In this document: positions 10,021 through 19,100 of the stretch, in pieces
Layout: the number at the start of each line of letters is the position of its first letter
How positions within the stretch are numbered: position 1 is the first letter of the stretch
DNA from: Fulvivirga ligni
GTDB lineage: Bacteria; Bacteroidota; Bacteroidia; Cytophagales; Cyclobacteriaceae
Direction of reading: 5' to 3'
DNA: 64,000 bases
Assembly: GCF_021389935.1 (NCBI RefSeq)
Contig: NZ_CP089979.1
Span: 6,348,501-6,412,500, forward strand
Position numbers and translations under genes: made by a program
Notes under the pieces: model-generated
Told to the model about the DNA's origin: nothing
The model's input: the letters and a program-made list of their open reading frames with translations, nothing else
The model's database searches: none

Positions 10021-10045
10021 GAAAAAGAGGCCTTTCAGGCCTCTT
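10021..10045 (-). terminator. Intra-PUL terminator/attenuator
   Basis: On the minus strand, 8 bp after the GH43 stop, a 9-bp perfect stem (AAGAGGCCT / AGGCCTCTT) with a GAA loop is followed by a T run ending TTTTTC. It has all parts of an intrinsic terminator and lies between the susC-susD-GH43 segment and the distal hydrolase genes. Confidence 0.75.
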
Positions 10046-10052
10046 GGATGAT

Positions 10053-11135
10053 TTATTCTTCTCCTGCTGGTTTTTCAATAGCAGTGTTAATGCTTACAGG
10101 TTCTCCGAAGTTTGGAGTACCGTCTTCATTCCAGGTAAATTTCTGAATTCTTGTACTGCGGTTCCCGCCACATCCTTGACCAGGCTGTGGGTTAGCATGA
10201 TAGATAATCCAATCTTCTGTACCATCAGGCGACTTAAAGAAGCTGTTGTGGCCAGGGCCATAGGCGTTATGCTCGGGCTTCTTAGTGAATACAGGCTCAG
10301 ACTGCTTGGTCCAATCTTCTGGATTAAGCGGATCACCACCTTCTTTTAGGGTAATCATACCAAGCTTGTAATCATCTGTCCAGCAGCCACTTCCTGAATA
10401 AATCAGGAATACATCACCTTCGGCATTCTTTAATATTTCGGGTCCTTCATTTACAAGGCCATTTTTTTCCCAATCATAAGTAGGTTCACTGATCATTACG
10501 CGGTCACCTTCTAAAGTCCATGGGTTAGACATTTTAGCGATATAAAGCTGCTGAATACCCGGATCGTTATCTCCTCTCCAACCTGACCAGATGAAATAGT
10601 TGCTGCCATCATATTCGAAAACAGTACCATCGATAGCCCACTTATCAGTTTCTGTGGCAATTTTACCTTTAAATTCCCAGGTGCCGCTGGTAGGATCTTC
10701 GTTGCTGTTTTCTACCACAAACATTCTGTGGTTAGCATCATCTCCATCATCTGCAGCAAAGTAGAAGTACCATTTACCATCTACTTTGTGAAGTTCAGGA
10801 GCCCAAAGGTTTTTAGAGTAAGGCTGGTTTGGCTCAGGAGTCCATACAGTTTGGCTATTTACATTTTTAAGTTCCGAAACGGCAGTGGTTTTATAAATAC
10901 CTAACCTGTTTCCCATGGTATGGGTGTAGTAGTAGTTGTCTCCATCCTGAATTACCCAAGGATCAGGACCGTTACTAATAATGGGGTTGGTGAAAGTGCT
11001 ATTATCTTCTGGTTCTTCCGGAGTGGTTGGCGTTTGTGGAGTCTGAGAGCCAGATCCACCATCCTCATCGCCACAGCTGGACAGCGCCAGACATACGCAT
11101 AATGGAAGGGCCTTTAAAATAGATTTGATATACAT
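10053..11135 (-). CDS. Surface lipoprotein GH43 enzyme, probable alpha-L-arabinofuranosidase/arabinanase
   Basis: I start the gene at the ATG at 11135 because the reading frame upstream runs into susD and has no signal, whereas this start gives a type II signal peptide (LSSC, Cys21) followed by GDEDGG. Acidic residues after Cys are a surface-export signal in Bacteroidota. A Thr/Pro/Glu-rich linker precedes a GH43 propeller with GPDPWVI (base), WAIDGTVF and NEGPEIL (acid). It is 360 residues and a close paralogue of the GH43 at 4515-5549. Being the first enzyme after susCD and probably surface exposed, it is the best candidate for initial attack on the polymer. Confidence 0.85.
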   Translation of the reverse strand: MYIKSILKALPLCVCLALSSCGDEDGGSGSQTPQTPTTPEEPEDNSTFTNPIISNGPDPWVIQDGDNYYYTHTMGNRLGIYKTTAVSELKNVNSQTVWTPEPNQPYSKNLWAPELHKVDGKWYFYFAADDGDDANHRMFVVENSNEDPTSGTWEFKGKIATETDKWAIDGTVFEYDGSNYFIWSGWRGDNDPGIQQLYIAKMSNPWTLEGDRVMISEPTYDWEKNGLVNEGPEILKNAEGDVFLIYSGSGCWTDDYKLGMITLKEGGDPLNPEDWTKQSEPVFTKKPEHNAYGPGHNSFFKSPDGTEDWIIYHANPQPGQGCGGNRSTRIQKFTWNEDGTPNFGEPVSINTAIEKPAGEE

Positions 11136-11168
11136 TTTTATACTTTTTGGTGAGAAGGTTAAAACCAA

Positions 11169-11200
11169 AGAAGCTGGCAGGTAAAATACCTCCAGCTTCT
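11169..11200 (-). terminator. Strong hairpin after susD (attenuator)
   Basis: Between the susD stop and the GH43 start is a 14-bp stem with a single bulge: AGAAGCTGG plus AGGTA pairing with TACCT plus CCAGCTTCT around a 3-nt loop. On the minus strand it is followed by a T-rich CTTTGGTTTT. Partial termination or transcript stabilisation here would keep susCD mRNA above that of the enzymes. Confidence 0.65.
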
Positions 11201-11215
11201 CTGCTTTAATTATGT

Positions 11216-12742
11216 TTATTTCCAAGCATCATGCTGAGTAAGATTTGGATTCAAATCTATCTCCGCTGTTGGAATAGGCAATATTTCATCTTTACCCACT
11301 TCGAAATTAGCAAACCCAGCATCTCTGCTAGCCAAGTCAGGACCAAGATCTCCCCAACGAGCCAGGTCATTCCATCTGTGACCTTCACCGCTAAGCTCAG
11401 TTACTCGCTCATGCTTTAACTGCTCTAAGAAAGCCGCCTGGCTAAGCCCTGGCTTTGCTGTAGAAAGCGCTGCCAATCCTGCTCTTTGTCTCACTCTGTC
11501 TACATACTGGTAAGCTTGAGTAGTTTGACCTTCTTCATTAAGACACTCTGCGTACATTAGAAGTACATCAGCATATCTTAAGAATCTCCAGTTATTTGGA
11601 GATCGGTAGCCTTCTTCATTTTTCCAGTGATCATTTTGGAATTTTCTGAACCACACACGGTTGTTATTAGTACCATAGCGAGATGCAAATGTTTGACCAT
11701 AGATCATAGTCTGCTCAGGGCCACCTACATCAGTAGAATCATATAAGAATGAGGCTGCTATTCTTGGGTCTCTATCACCTGTAGTGGTAGTTTCCTCCAT
11801 CATTTCCCAGATTGGCCATCTTCTAGCCTCACCATCTGACCAACCAATACCGCTTGGTCCGAAGAATTGAGCTAATGAAGTACCATAGTTATGGTTTGGT
11901 GTAGCTGCATCATCATCAGTAAATTCTGTTGGGTTGATAGCAAACTGCCACTCAAATACAGATTCTCTATTGTTTTCTGTAGTGATAAGGAAGTTATCTC
12001 TATAATTATCTACAAGGTCATAAATACCAGCTCCTTCACCTTCTACCATCCATCTAAGAGGAGTTAAAGCCTCATCATATTTATGCTGCTGCATAAGTGC
12101 TTTAGCTAATAAAGTTTGAGCGGCACCTTTAGTGGCTCTACCCAGGTTTTCAGAGCTATACTGAGCTGGTAATTTATCAATAGCCATACCTAGATCTAAC
12201 TCTATAAGTCTCCAAACCTCTGCCATTGGTGTTGTAAATGGCTTATCTTCAGGAGTTGAAGGGTCTATTAACACTGGCACATTACCCCATAAAGAAACTA
12301 AGTTATAGTAGAAGAAAGCTCTCATAAAATAGGCTTCACCTTCAGTTCTATTCTTAATCTCCTCGCTAATTTCCATGTCTGGAACATAGTAAATCACCTG
12401 ATTAGCACGGAAAATACCGGTATATAAGTCGCCCCAAATACCGTAAGCGTTTCCATAATTATAATCTGTAACCACAAACTGGTCCATGTTATTCACAATA
12501 TCAGTAGCCGGGCTGGTGCTCCAACCTTCGTCTGAACGAACAATGTAATAGAAAGGCATCCATCTTGAAATAGCACCTCTATGTAGGGTACTGTAAACAG
12601 CGTTAACACCATTTATAGCATCCTGCTCTGTTTTCCAGTAAGACTCCCTACTCAGTCTGTTTGGATCTGGTATAGTTAAGTCTGAATCGCAGCTAATTAA
12701 TACATAACATGCAGCGATAAACATTAATAATATCTTTTTCAT
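11216..12742 (-). CDS. susD: SusD/RagB family nutrient-binding outer-membrane lipoprotein
   Basis: The 508-residue lipoprotein has its lipobox at Cys18 (LISC) followed by DSD, an acidic surface-export signal. SusD features include an N-terminal TPR-like part (YWKTEQDAINGVNAVYSTLHR), EGEAYFMRAFFYYNLVSLWGNVP, FLRYADVLLMYAECLNE, and the C-terminal SGEGHRWNDLARWG and NPNLTQ block. It forms the lid of the SusC transporter at the cell surface and captures oligosaccharide ligands. Its start lies 22 bp after the susC stop, so the two are co-transcribed. The ligand cannot be read from sequence because SusD proteins diverge with substrate. Confidence 0.93.
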   Translation of the reverse strand: MKKILLMFIAACYVLISCDSDLTIPDPNRLSRESYWKTEQDAINGVNAVYSTLHRGAISRWMPFYYIVRSDEGWSTSPATDIVNNMDQFVVTDYNYGNAYGIWGDLYTGIFRANQVIYYVPDMEISEEIKNRTEGEAYFMRAFFYYNLVSLWGNVPVLIDPSTPEDKPFTTPMAEVWRLIELDLGMAIDKLPAQYSSENLGRATKGAAQTLLAKALMQQHKYDEALTPLRWMVEGEGAGIYDLVDNYRDNFLITTENNRESVFEWQFAINPTEFTDDDAATPNHNYGTSLAQFFGPSGIGWSDGEARRWPIWEMMEETTTTGDRDPRIAASFLYDSTDVGGPEQTMIYGQTFASRYGTNNNRVWFRKFQNDHWKNEEGYRSPNNWRFLRYADVLLMYAECLNEEGQTTQAYQYVDRVRQRAGLAALSTAKPGLSQAAFLEQLKHERVTELSGEGHRWNDLARWGDLGPDLASRDAGFANFEVGKDEILPIPTAEIDLNPNLTQHDAWK

Positions 12743-12764
12743 AATCTATAATGATTTGAATTTA

Positions 12765-15700
12765 TTAAAAATTGAACTGAAGACCTGCAGAATACACTCT
12801 ACTTGAAGGCCAGTTTCCAGAATCTAAACCTCTTTGTAGAAGTCCACCGCCTGTAACGTCAGGATCATATCCAGAGTAATTAGTGATGGTGAATAAATTC
12901 TGACCACTCACATATATCTGGGCATTTTGAATACCTGCTTTTGAAAGGAATGACTCTGGCAGTTTATAAGAAAGCTGAATGTTTCTCAATCTTACGTAGG
13001 TTCCATCTTCTAACCATCTATCAGTATTTCCCCAGTTGTTTTCAACTATTCCTTGATCTACTGAAGCAAGGCCTAAACGTGGATCACTTGCATTAGTATT
13101 TTCTGCTGTATATGGGTCAAGATCGCTTCTGTAGTTAGTATTTTGATAGCTATCTAAGGCTCTTCTCACATCATTGTAAATCTCAGTACCGAATACACCT
13201 ACAAACTGCATATTTAAGCTGAACTGCTTGTAGCTCACGTTGAACTGAGCACCCGCCTGAAGTGATGGCCATGGAGAACCTGAGAACACACGGTCATCAG
13301 CGTCTATGTTACCGTCACCATCTGAATCTACATATCTGATATCACCAGGCTTTGCATTTGGCTGAATTAAATTTCCATCTCCATTAACATAAGCATCAAC
13401 TTCTGCCTGGCTTCTGAAAATTCCGTCAGTTTTAATCAAGTACCATTCACCTAGTGCTCTTCCTTCTTTTGATCTGGTATTTCCAGCCTGGATATAATCG
13501 TTTCCTTCTCCTCTTTCACCTACATCTTCTACAGTATTCTTAATGGTAGTGAAGTTCAATGAGGCATCCCATTTTACTTCAGACTTGTAACTTCTATAAG
13601 TAGCCGTTACTTCAAGACCTTTGTTTCTTATAGATCCGGCATTTACAAATGGAGCTCCGTTAGATCCTAAGTATCCTGGAAGTGGTAATGCTAATAAAGC
13701 ATCATCAGAAAGTGAGTTGTAAGCTTCAACTGAAAGTAGAACCTTATCATCTAAGAATCCTGCTTCTAAGCCGACGTTTTGCACTTTTCTTTCTTCCCAT
13801 CTTAGATCGTCATTTGCTAATCTTGTTTGAGTAGCACCTACATTAGCAGCCTCATCAGGTCCAAAAATAGCTCTCGGATTAGAGTTAATGTAGGCTGTGT
13901 ATTCCCAAGAACCAATCGGGTTTATACCTAACTCTCCATAACTTGCTTTCAACTTTAAATCAGAAATCCAATCTACGTTAAAGAAGTCTTCAGAGCTTAT
14001 TCTCCAGGCACCAGCTATAGAAGTGAAATAACCAGTTCTGTAATTCGACCCAAATCTTGAATCACTATCTTGTCTACCTGTAAGCGTTAAGAAGAATCGG
14101 TCATCATAAGAGTAGTTTATTCTACCTAAGAAACCTCTGATCTTGTAGTTTGAGGTTACACCACCTGCAGCGGCAGCATCTCCTGTGGCACCATCAATAG
14201 TCTCAAAGTATTCTCCAAGTCCATTAACCTGCACATTAGTACGAGAAGCTGAATTGTAAGATCTTTTAAATTCTTGCTCACTGATACCCAATACTCCATT
14301 GATGCTATGAGCACCGAAAGTCTTATTAAAATTCAAAGTATGCTCTAACAATAGGCTGCTATAAGTAGCTCTGTCTTCAGTGATTTTAGAAGGGTAAACG
14401 GCTGCGTTATATGACCAGATACCATCTTTTCTCAGCACATTGATTACATCAAAACTAGCTTCGACACCTACGTTGAACTTATAGTTTAACCAATCTAAAA
14501 TTCTAACATTAGCGTAAGCGTTACCCACTATTTTAGAATATGTGGACTCTCTTGGGTTCAAATCATTAACCGCAACAGGGTTCCATGCATAGGTCACTGT
14601 GTCTATAGATCCAATTCCGTAGCCCATAGGATTGTTAGCCGTAACATAAGCAGAGCTTTGTACCGGAATGATAGGTAGCATTTGTGGTACATCATAGAAT
14701 GGATTTCCTGCATCTGGCTGCTTGTCTCTGGAATGTGTAAGAACGATATTCTCACCAAAAGTTACTCTGCCAATATCAGCAGAAGTGTTTATTCTTAAAC
14801 TTGCTCTATCAAAGCTGTTTCCAATAAGTACCCCTTCGTTTTTGAAGTAACTCCCTGATACTAAGTATTTGCTATTTTCAGATCCGCCTGAGATAGAAAC
14901 ATTATAATCTTGCATGTTTCCTGTTCTCATAGCCTCATCTTCCCAGTTAGTTCTGAAAGATGGATCTTTAGTTACACTAGAAGGTGGTGTTACACCAGAG
15001 TTTTCATACTGCTGTCTTTGTGTAGCCACAAATGCATCAGCATCCATTACATCATAGGTTTTGTAAATCTGCTGAACACCATATTTAGCTGAAGCACTAA
15101 CTTTAGGCTTTCCTTTTTCACCTTGCTTAGTAGTGATGATGATAACACCATTAGCCGCACGTGAACCATAAATGGCTGATGCAGAAGCATCTTTCAATAT
15201 TTGCACTGACTCTATATCGTTAGTATTAATAGTAGAGTTAGCATCTGATATCATTCCATCAATCACATAAAGCGGGTCCGCATTGGTAAAACTGGCTACA
15301 CCACGAATGTCGATAGCAGCACCGTCACCAGGGCCTCCACTATTTCTTACTGTAACACCTGCAGATAAACCTTGAATAGATTCTGCCAAAGAGTTTGAAG
15401 TTGTTTTAGAAATTTCACTGGCGTCTACCCTTTGGATAGCACCTGTTAAATCTTTCTTTTTCACAGTTTGGTATCCGATAACCACCACTTCATTTAGTGA
15501 TTGTACGTCTTCTGTTAACTGTACATCTATAGTAGTTTTTCCAGCGGCATTAACTTCCTCGGTGATATAACCTACGTAGCTAAATTGTAATACTGCGGCA
15601 GGATCAGACACCTTAATAGTATAGTTACCATCCATATCAGTAATGGTACCTGTAGAGGTTCCTTTTACAAGGATGTTTACTCCGGGAAGGCTCTCACCTT

Positions 15701-15827
15701 CCGTAGTGCTGGTAACCTTACCAGTGATACTGATATCTTGTGCTGATGCATAGGATACCTGACAGATAAGTGGTATAATAAATAACCACCATCTGAATCT
15801 TTTCAGTAGCTTTTGTTTCATGTTCAT
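12765..15827 (-). CDS. susC: SusC/RagA family TonB-linked outer-membrane transporter
   Basis: The 1020-residue protein has a signal peptide ending near residue 29 (SYASAQ). A carboxypeptidase-regulatory-like beta-sandwich follows (ISITGKVTSTTEGESLPGVNILVKG), then a TonB box region, the plug (LSAGVTVRNSGGPGDGAAIDIRG, VLKDASASAIYGSRAANGVIIITTK) and a 22-strand barrel ending in aromatic FNF. It imports oligosaccharides through the outer membrane with SusD and TonB/ExbBD energy. There is no N-terminal STN domain, so signalling is not through an anti-sigma factor, consistent with control by the divergent hybrid two-component system. Two Met codons two residues apart could start the protein. Confidence 0.94.
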   Translation of the reverse strand: MNMKQKLLKRFRWWLFIIPLICQVSYASAQDISITGKVTSTTEGESLPGVNILVKGTSTGTITDMDGNYTIKVSDPAAVLQFSYVGYITEEVNAAGKTTIDVQLTEDVQSLNEVVVIGYQTVKKKDLTGAIQRVDASEISKTTSNSLAESIQGLSAGVTVRNSGGPGDGAAIDIRGVASFTNADPLYVIDGMISDANSTINTNDIESVQILKDASASAIYGSRAANGVIIITTKQGEKGKPKVSASAKYGVQQIYKTYDVMDADAFVATQRQQYENSGVTPPSSVTKDPSFRTNWEDEAMRTGNMQDYNVSISGGSENSKYLVSGSYFKNEGVLIGNSFDRASLRINTSADIGRVTFGENIVLTHSRDKQPDAGNPFYDVPQMLPIIPVQSSAYVTANNPMGYGIGSIDTVTYAWNPVAVNDLNPRESTYSKIVGNAYANVRILDWLNYKFNVGVEASFDVINVLRKDGIWSYNAAVYPSKITEDRATYSSLLLEHTLNFNKTFGAHSINGVLGISEQEFKRSYNSASRTNVQVNGLGEYFETIDGATGDAAAAGGVTSNYKIRGFLGRINYSYDDRFFLTLTGRQDSDSRFGSNYRTGYFTSIAGAWRISSEDFFNVDWISDLKLKASYGELGINPIGSWEYTAYINSNPRAIFGPDEAANVGATQTRLANDDLRWEERKVQNVGLEAGFLDDKVLLSVEAYNSLSDDALLALPLPGYLGSNGAPFVNAGSIRNKGLEVTATYRSYKSEVKWDASLNFTTIKNTVEDVGERGEGNDYIQAGNTRSKEGRALGEWYLIKTDGIFRSQAEVDAYVNGDGNLIQPNAKPGDIRYVDSDGDGNIDADDRVFSGSPWPSLQAGAQFNVSYKQFSLNMQFVGVFGTEIYNDVRRALDSYQNTNYRSDLDPYTAENTNASDPRLGLASVDQGIVENNWGNTDRWLEDGTYVRLRNIQLSYKLPESFLSKAGIQNAQIYVSGQNLFTITNYSGYDPDVTGGGLLQRGLDSGNWPSSRVYSAGLQFNF

Positions 15828-16131
15828 TCGGTTTTTGTTAAGTACAATCCGAAATCGATTGCAAGCCGTGTGAAAAAAAAGTGAATCGGAAAGAAGAGCC
15901 CGTCACCCTTCTGACGAACTCTATTGATTCAACTATTTCCCTATCACACCGCATTTCTATCGATTGCGGATTTCGAAGTAAGCCATAACGGTTGATTAAG
16001 TACCCTCTATTCTTTATCAGAATTTCTACAATTTGTATCAACCATCGTTTTTAACCGATTTGAAGGCATTTTTTGAAACAAATTGCATAACATTGAGAAA
16101 ATTTGAGAGAAGTTCTGTCATGGGGCACTAA
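15828..16131. promoter_or_regulatory. Divergent susC / HTCS intergenic region
   Basis: This 304-bp region separates the divergent susC and regulator genes and should hold both promoters and the regulator's operator. The 9-mer ATCGATTGC occurs twice in the same orientation, at 15854-15862 and 15959-15967, 105 bp apart (ten helical turns). Both copies are next to related sequence (CCGAAATCG and GGATTTCGAA). A 67-codon minus-strand reading frame across it looks spurious. Confidence 0.4.
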
Positions 16132-19100
16132 TTGGGGTTAGAATTGATTAATAGGATACGACACTACTTTATTTTGGATAAAAGAGCACTCTTATCGGTA
16201 CTATTTTGCTTGCTGCTGGCTACATCAGTATCAGCACAGTCATATTACTTCCGTCACTACCAGGTGGAGAATGGTTTATCTCATAATACCATTACTTGCT
16301 CGGTGCAGGACCATGAAGGCTTCATGTGGTTTGGCACTAAAGACGGGCTGAACAGGTTTGACGGCTATAGCTTTAAAATATTTAGAAATGATCCTCAAGA
16401 CTCCACCACTATAGGGAGTAATTTCATTCAAAATCTCTATGAACTCAATGGCACTTTGTGGGTAGGCACAGATGGAGGACTTTATAAATATAATCCGCAG
16501 CTGGAGACTTTTGAAATCCTGCCCATTACTCTAAATCATACCATAAGAGACATCACCTCAGACCATGAAGGCAACTTGTGGTTTATCGCAGGCTACACGC
16601 TTTATAAATATCAAACCTATAATGCTCAACTCATTGAATATGAAACAGAAGAGCATTTCTTTGCTACTTCTGTATGTTCTACCCCTAACGGAAGCATTTG
16701 GGTATCTACCAGGGAAGGATTTATTCAGAAATATGATCCAAAGTATAATCATTTCACTGCTAAAAACCTGTTTGATCACTCACCACCTACACCAACACAT
16801 TGGATAGAGCGCCTGTACAGCACCACGGATAATACTATTTATGCAGGTACGCAAAGCCAAGGTATAAAGGTTTATCATGCTGATTCAGGTTCATATGAAG
16901 ATCTGAAAATGTACGACGAAGAACGCTCAGCACTATTTGTCAGGGATTTCGTACAAAGCACAGAAAATGAACTTTGGATCGCCAGTGAGTCTGGTATCTA
17001 CATTTATAATATATCCACTGGTAGCTTTACCAATCTTACTAAAAGCTATAACAACCCGTATAGCTTGTCTGATAATGCCATTTATACCGTTACAACTGAT
17101 AGGGAAGGTGGCGTGTGGGCAGGAACATACTTCGGCGGCCTTAATTATTACCAAAAACAATATACCTCCTTTGAAAAATACTTCCCAAAGATTGGCGAGA
17201 ACTCCATTAGTGGTAATGCTGTGCGTGAAATTTGCGAAGACAAATACGGCAATATATGGATAGGCACAGAAGATGCCGGTCTCAATAAGCTAAATCCTGA
17301 TACGGGAGAATTCACGAATTTCATGCCTACTGGCCAGCCTGGAGGCCTTGCTCATTACAATATTCACGGACTATTGGCCACTGGTGATGAACTATGGGTA
17401 GGAACATTTCATCATGGGCTGGATGTATTAGATATAAGAACTGGAAAGGTTATTCGCCATTATTCTGCTGGCAGCCAGCCTGGAACATTACAAAGTAATT
17501 TCATTTACAGCATCATAAAAAACGCCAATAATGAGATAGTTATAGGCACTTCTAATGGTCTATTTAAATACAACGAAAGTGAAGATAACTTTCTGGTTAT
17601 CCCCGCCTACCCTGACACCTATGAGTACACAGTATTTATCATGGAAGACCACGAGGGGATTATTTGGGCTGGAACCTATAATCAGGGCGTTTACTATGTA
17701 GATCCGAAGGCGCAGAAAAAAGGGTATTTTGTCAGCAAGTCGGCTGATACCACCAGCTTAAGCAGTAATTTCATCAATAGCATTTTTGAAGACAGTCACC
17801 AGCAGCTTTGGTTTGCCACCAGTGATGGCCTTTCAAGGCTTAACCGACAAGATAGTACTTTCAAGCGCTTCACCACGGCTAATGGACTTCCTAGTAATGT
17901 TATTTATTCTATAGAAGAGGCTGGCAATCAAGACTTATGGGTAAGTACTTCTAAAGGCCTGGTGAAATTCAACCCTAAAGAAGGAAAAACCAGAATTTAC
18001 ACCACTGCCAACGGACTGCTTAGTGATCAGTTTAACTATAACTCCTCTTACAAAAGCCCGGAAGGCGATATGTATTTCGGGAGCGTTAAAGGTATGATTC
18101 GCTTTAACCCTACTTCTTTTAAAGTCAATCAATATATTCCGCCAATCCATATTACTGGCTTTCAGATTAATAACAAGGAAGTTGAAGTAAATCAGAATGA
18201 ATCCCCATTAAGCAAGTCCATCACTCACACTTCTAAAATTACTTTAGATCATAATCAGTCCTCCTTTAGTATAGATTTCGCCGCCTTAAGTTATACTGCA
18301 CCTACCACATCAGAGTATGAATATCAGATGCAGGGGCTCAGTGACGAGTGGACTTATTTAAAAACCAACCGAAAGGTCTATTTCACTGAATTGGCCCCTG
18401 GAAATTATACTTTCAAGGTGAAAGCCTCTAATAGCAGCGGCATTTGGAACAAGAAAGCCACCATTTTACATATTAAAATTCTCCCCCCTATCTGGGCTAG
18501 CACCTGGGCTTATATCTTATATGTAGCTATTATCATTGTCATTCTTTACTTCGCCTTTAAATACTATCACCAGGTAAACGATGATAAAAACCAGCAAAAG
18601 ATCAACCACCTGGAAAATGAGAAGGAGAAAGAGATTTATGAGGCAAAAATTAAGTTTTTCACCAATGTGGCCCATGAAATAAGAACGCCACTTACTCTCA
18701 TAACCGGTCCTTTGGAGAAAGTGCTGAACTCAGCCCTTGAAAACCCAGAGACCAAAGATAGCCTGGTGATCATGAAAAAGAACACCAACAGGCTGCTCGA
18801 GCTGACCAATGAACTGTTAGATTTCAGAAGAACAGAAATAAAGCAGTTTAGCCTCACATTTATCAGAGCAAATGTAAAAAAGGTGGTGGAAGAGGTAGTT
18901 TCCAGGTTTAAATCTGCCATAGAAGAAAGAAACCTTCAGGCCAGCATTAATTTACCTCATAATGATGCATTTGCATATGTAGATCCGGAAGCGCTGACCA
19001 AAATAGTGAGCAATTTGCTGAACAATGCAGTGAAGTATGCAGACCAGAACATTTCTATTCAGCTAAGTCCATTCACAGAAAAAGATCCGAAGTTCTTCAT

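Noticed and set aside
11136-11225. N-terminal extension of the GH43 lipoprotein
   Set aside because: The extra 30 codons overlap susD and the hairpin at 11169-11200 and would bury the lipoprotein signal.
15838-16041. 67-codon minus-strand ORF between susC and the HTCS gene
   Set aside because: It lies wholly in a divergent control region, has no protein-like features and overlaps the candidate operator repeats.
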